64,000 nucleotides of DNA from Paramecium tetraurelia (lineage: Eukaryota; Ciliophora; Oligohymenophorea; Peniculida; Parameciidae), in NCBI RefSeq assembly GCF_000165425.1, contig NW_001799288.1:275067-339066 (forward strand). The letters run 5' to 3'. Below are positions 62,284-64,000 of the stretch, one piece after another. Each line of letters starts with the position of its first letter. The first letter of the stretch is position 1. The translations under genes were made by a program, and so were the position numbers. A model generated the notes under the pieces. That model did not search any database. It saw only the letters and a program-made list of their open reading frames with translations, and was not told the origin of the DNA.

Positions 62284-64000
62284 AATGGATAATTTTGAAT
62301 GGTTCCTCATTCTTATGGTTCTGGTCTATTGTGTGACATTCATCTTCATGTACAAGAATTTTAGTTAAAAATCTCATAAAATAATTGTGAACGTCAGAAA
62401 AGAGAGTGCAACAAGTGATGAATTGCAAAAGTAATACGTGTATACTAAAGATGTAGTTCGGTTCGTCTAGGCACTGAGCAAAATGAAAAACAAAAAAAAG
62501 ACTAAACTTCTAGTACGGAATCATCACCTAGAAATATTTAAAATAAACCTAAAAATAATACACTTGTGTTGACTGATCAAGCTTTTAATTTAAAAGGGAA
62601 TAAAGTGTCTGAATCAAGAGAAAAAATCATCTCGTGGGAAAGACATTAAGAGGAGAATATGATAACTTAGATAGAAACAAAGAAAGTGCGAATTAAAGCA
62701 AGTGATGACCATTTACAATTTGTGACTTCCCAGTTTGGAGATTTGAATTAGAAAAATGCTAAAGGTGTACACATGATAGAATAGGATAATGGAGATGGAA
62801 AGGCAGAGAGAATTATTCACATTCTTACAGATTGGAGCAGATATTGTGAAACTGGAAAGTTCCAGAAATTGTACACTCTTCCTAAACTTATTGGCAAAGG
62901 GGCGTTTGGAGAAGTCTACAAATCTCAAAAAATCATTGATCTCAAAGAATATGCAGTCAAAAGAATCTATTTTAAAGTCTAAAATGAAAAAACCTTAAGA
63001 GATCATCCAATTTTTAGAGAAATTGGATCACTCTAAGAAATTAATCACAAAAATGTAGTTAGATATTATACTAGTTGGATTGAAGAGTTAACTAAAGACA
63101 ATTTAGCAGACATTGCTAAATTACATAAAATTGTAGATGATCAAAAATAGGCCAAATTAAATGAGGTATAGAATTCATATTAACCTCAATTGATGGATGA
63201 CATGTCTTCTATAAATAATTATGTTTAATTTATTGGAGGAAATGATGCAGATAATGAATAATAAATCTAGACTATTTCAAAACAATCCAAAAATTTGGTT
63301 AGTTTTCATTTATCAGATTGCAGCAGTCATATTCAATCTCAAATGCGCAGATATCACTTTAATCCAAATTAAAAAGATGAATAATACTAATTGTTTACCT
63401 TATACATTGAAGTAATTGCTAATCTTAATAAAATTAGATGGAATTGTGTGATTATACATTGAGAGATTTCATTGATAAGGTTGATAGAAAAAAAGATTAT
63501 CCTCTTATTAAATCCATATTTATCTAAATACTGGAAGGAATCATATATATGCATACTAACCAATATATTCATCGAGATTTAAAGTAACTTATTTAATCTA
63601 AACATTAGACCACAGAATATATTTATTAATTCGAAGAATGAAGTCAAAATTGGAGATCTTGGACTTTGCAATTCTTTAATTATTAAAATGGATGACGAGT
63701 TCACTTCTAGTTCTGGTGAATACACGAACAATGTTGGAACTCCTTTGTATATGGCTCCGGAAGTCAAAGACGATCTTTACGGTTCAGCAGCTGATATATA
63801 CCCTTTAGGAATAATATTATTTGAGATGTTGTGGGAGATAAAGACTCACTATGAGAAAAATAGGTAAACATTTATAATTTAATTTAGATTGATACAATCT
63901 CTTACCAAAGATTCTATTTTACCTCCTGATTTATTTAAGAATCATCCTGTTGAAGCAGAATTGATTCTTAAGATGGTTAGTAAGAATCCAAACAAACGGC
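62284..64000 (+). CDS. Membrane-anchored eIF2-alpha-kinase-like protein (partial)
   Basis: ATG 62284 (MDNFEWFLILMVLVYCVTFI) gives an N-terminal TM segment. A Lys/Ser-rich linker follows, broken by a one-base gap in the A run 62496-62503. The kinase domain starts at IGKGAFGEVYKSQ, with YAVKRIYF, an insert of about 100 residues after WIEELTK, RRYHFNP, LYIEMELCDYTLRDFIDK, HRDLKPQNIF, a DLG triad and GTPLYMAPEV. Introns 63412-63437 and 63584-63608. The long insert between lobes and the ELCDYTLRDFID phrase are typical of eIF2-alpha kinases (GCN2, PERK, HRI), which phosphorylate eIF2-alpha under stress. An N-terminal TM would fit an ER-anchored, PERK-like layout, but no lumenal sensor is seen. Runs off the right edge. 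Confidence 0.82.

Noticed and set aside
62123-62428. 101-aa minus ORF
   Set aside because: Antisense to the start of the kinase gene, which has the better-supported reading and domain; no family recognised.
1-64000. CRISPR arrays, rRNA or insertion sequences
   Set aside because: No regular direct repeats with spacers, no rRNA-like blocks and no transposase or terminal repeats were seen; the layout is plainly eukaryotic.

Overview
The window is about 64 kb of very AT-rich nuclear DNA that reads as a ciliate of the Paramecium type, most likely macronuclear. Three direct observations support this. Conserved proteins are full of in-frame TAA and TAG codons at glutamine positions, and every credible gene end is TGA. 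Introns are GT-AG and tiny: nearly all those resolved here are 19-33 nt, usually GTA...TAG. Genes lie tens to a few hundred bases apart on both strands. Trichocyst-matrix-like, cysteine-rich surface-type and ciliary proteins fit the same host. Standard-code ORFs in this window are therefore mostly fragments or shadows; all models below use TAA/TAG = Gln and remove tiny introns by eye.

Layout, left half: 1-6656 (+) is the 3' half of an axonemal inner-arm dynein heavy chain. Next come a small two-TM protein and a mitochondrial-carrier-like protein (7.3-9.0 kb, +), and a trichocyst matrix protein (9.05-10.2 kb, +). A minus-strand trio follows: a Rab GTPase ending in CC, a DEAD-box helicase of the UAP56/Sub2 type, and a zinc-binding plus TPR protein (10.35-14.4 kb). 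From 14.5 to 19.9 kb (+) lie a short hypothetical gene, a poorly resolved stretch and a Gln-rich coiled-coil gene. A Cys-rich secreted or surface protein (21.4 kb), a damaged alternative oxidase (22.5 kb) and an AGC-like kinase (23.8 kb) follow. Two Myb/SANT-like genes sit on the minus strand (25.5 and 27.8 kb).

Right half: an unusually long anoctamin (28.9-33.3 kb, +) is followed after 4 nt by a 1476-residue protein of unknown type. Then come the ciliary protein CFAP58 (37.9-40.7 kb, +), a small membrane protein (+), and a very large polytopic membrane protein (41.4-47.2 kb, -). Further on are a ribosomal P2 pseudogene, a third Myb-like paralog (48.9 kb, +), a MGC-starting lipid-modification candidate (-), a CDK-like kinase (51.2-52.4 kb, -), a second Cys-rich protein (-), and an SPX-EXS phosphate-exporter homolog (55.5-57.6 kb, -). 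The window ends with a hypothetical gene (+), a third Cys-rich protein (+), a TROVE-vWA (Ro60/TEP1-type) protein (-), a small hypothetical gene (-) and a membrane-anchored eIF2-alpha-kinase-like gene that runs off the right edge (+).

The genes form no operon. They are a normal dispersed ciliate mixture touching cilia (dynein, CFAP58), secretory granules (trichocyst protein, Rab), membranes (anoctamin, EXS, giant polytopic protein), RNA (helicase, TROVE) and signalling (four kinase-like genes). A recurring oddity is one-base frame breaks in A or T runs inside otherwise well conserved genes. These could be assembly errors or real decay, and reads would settle which. All gene models are by-eye translations without any database search.
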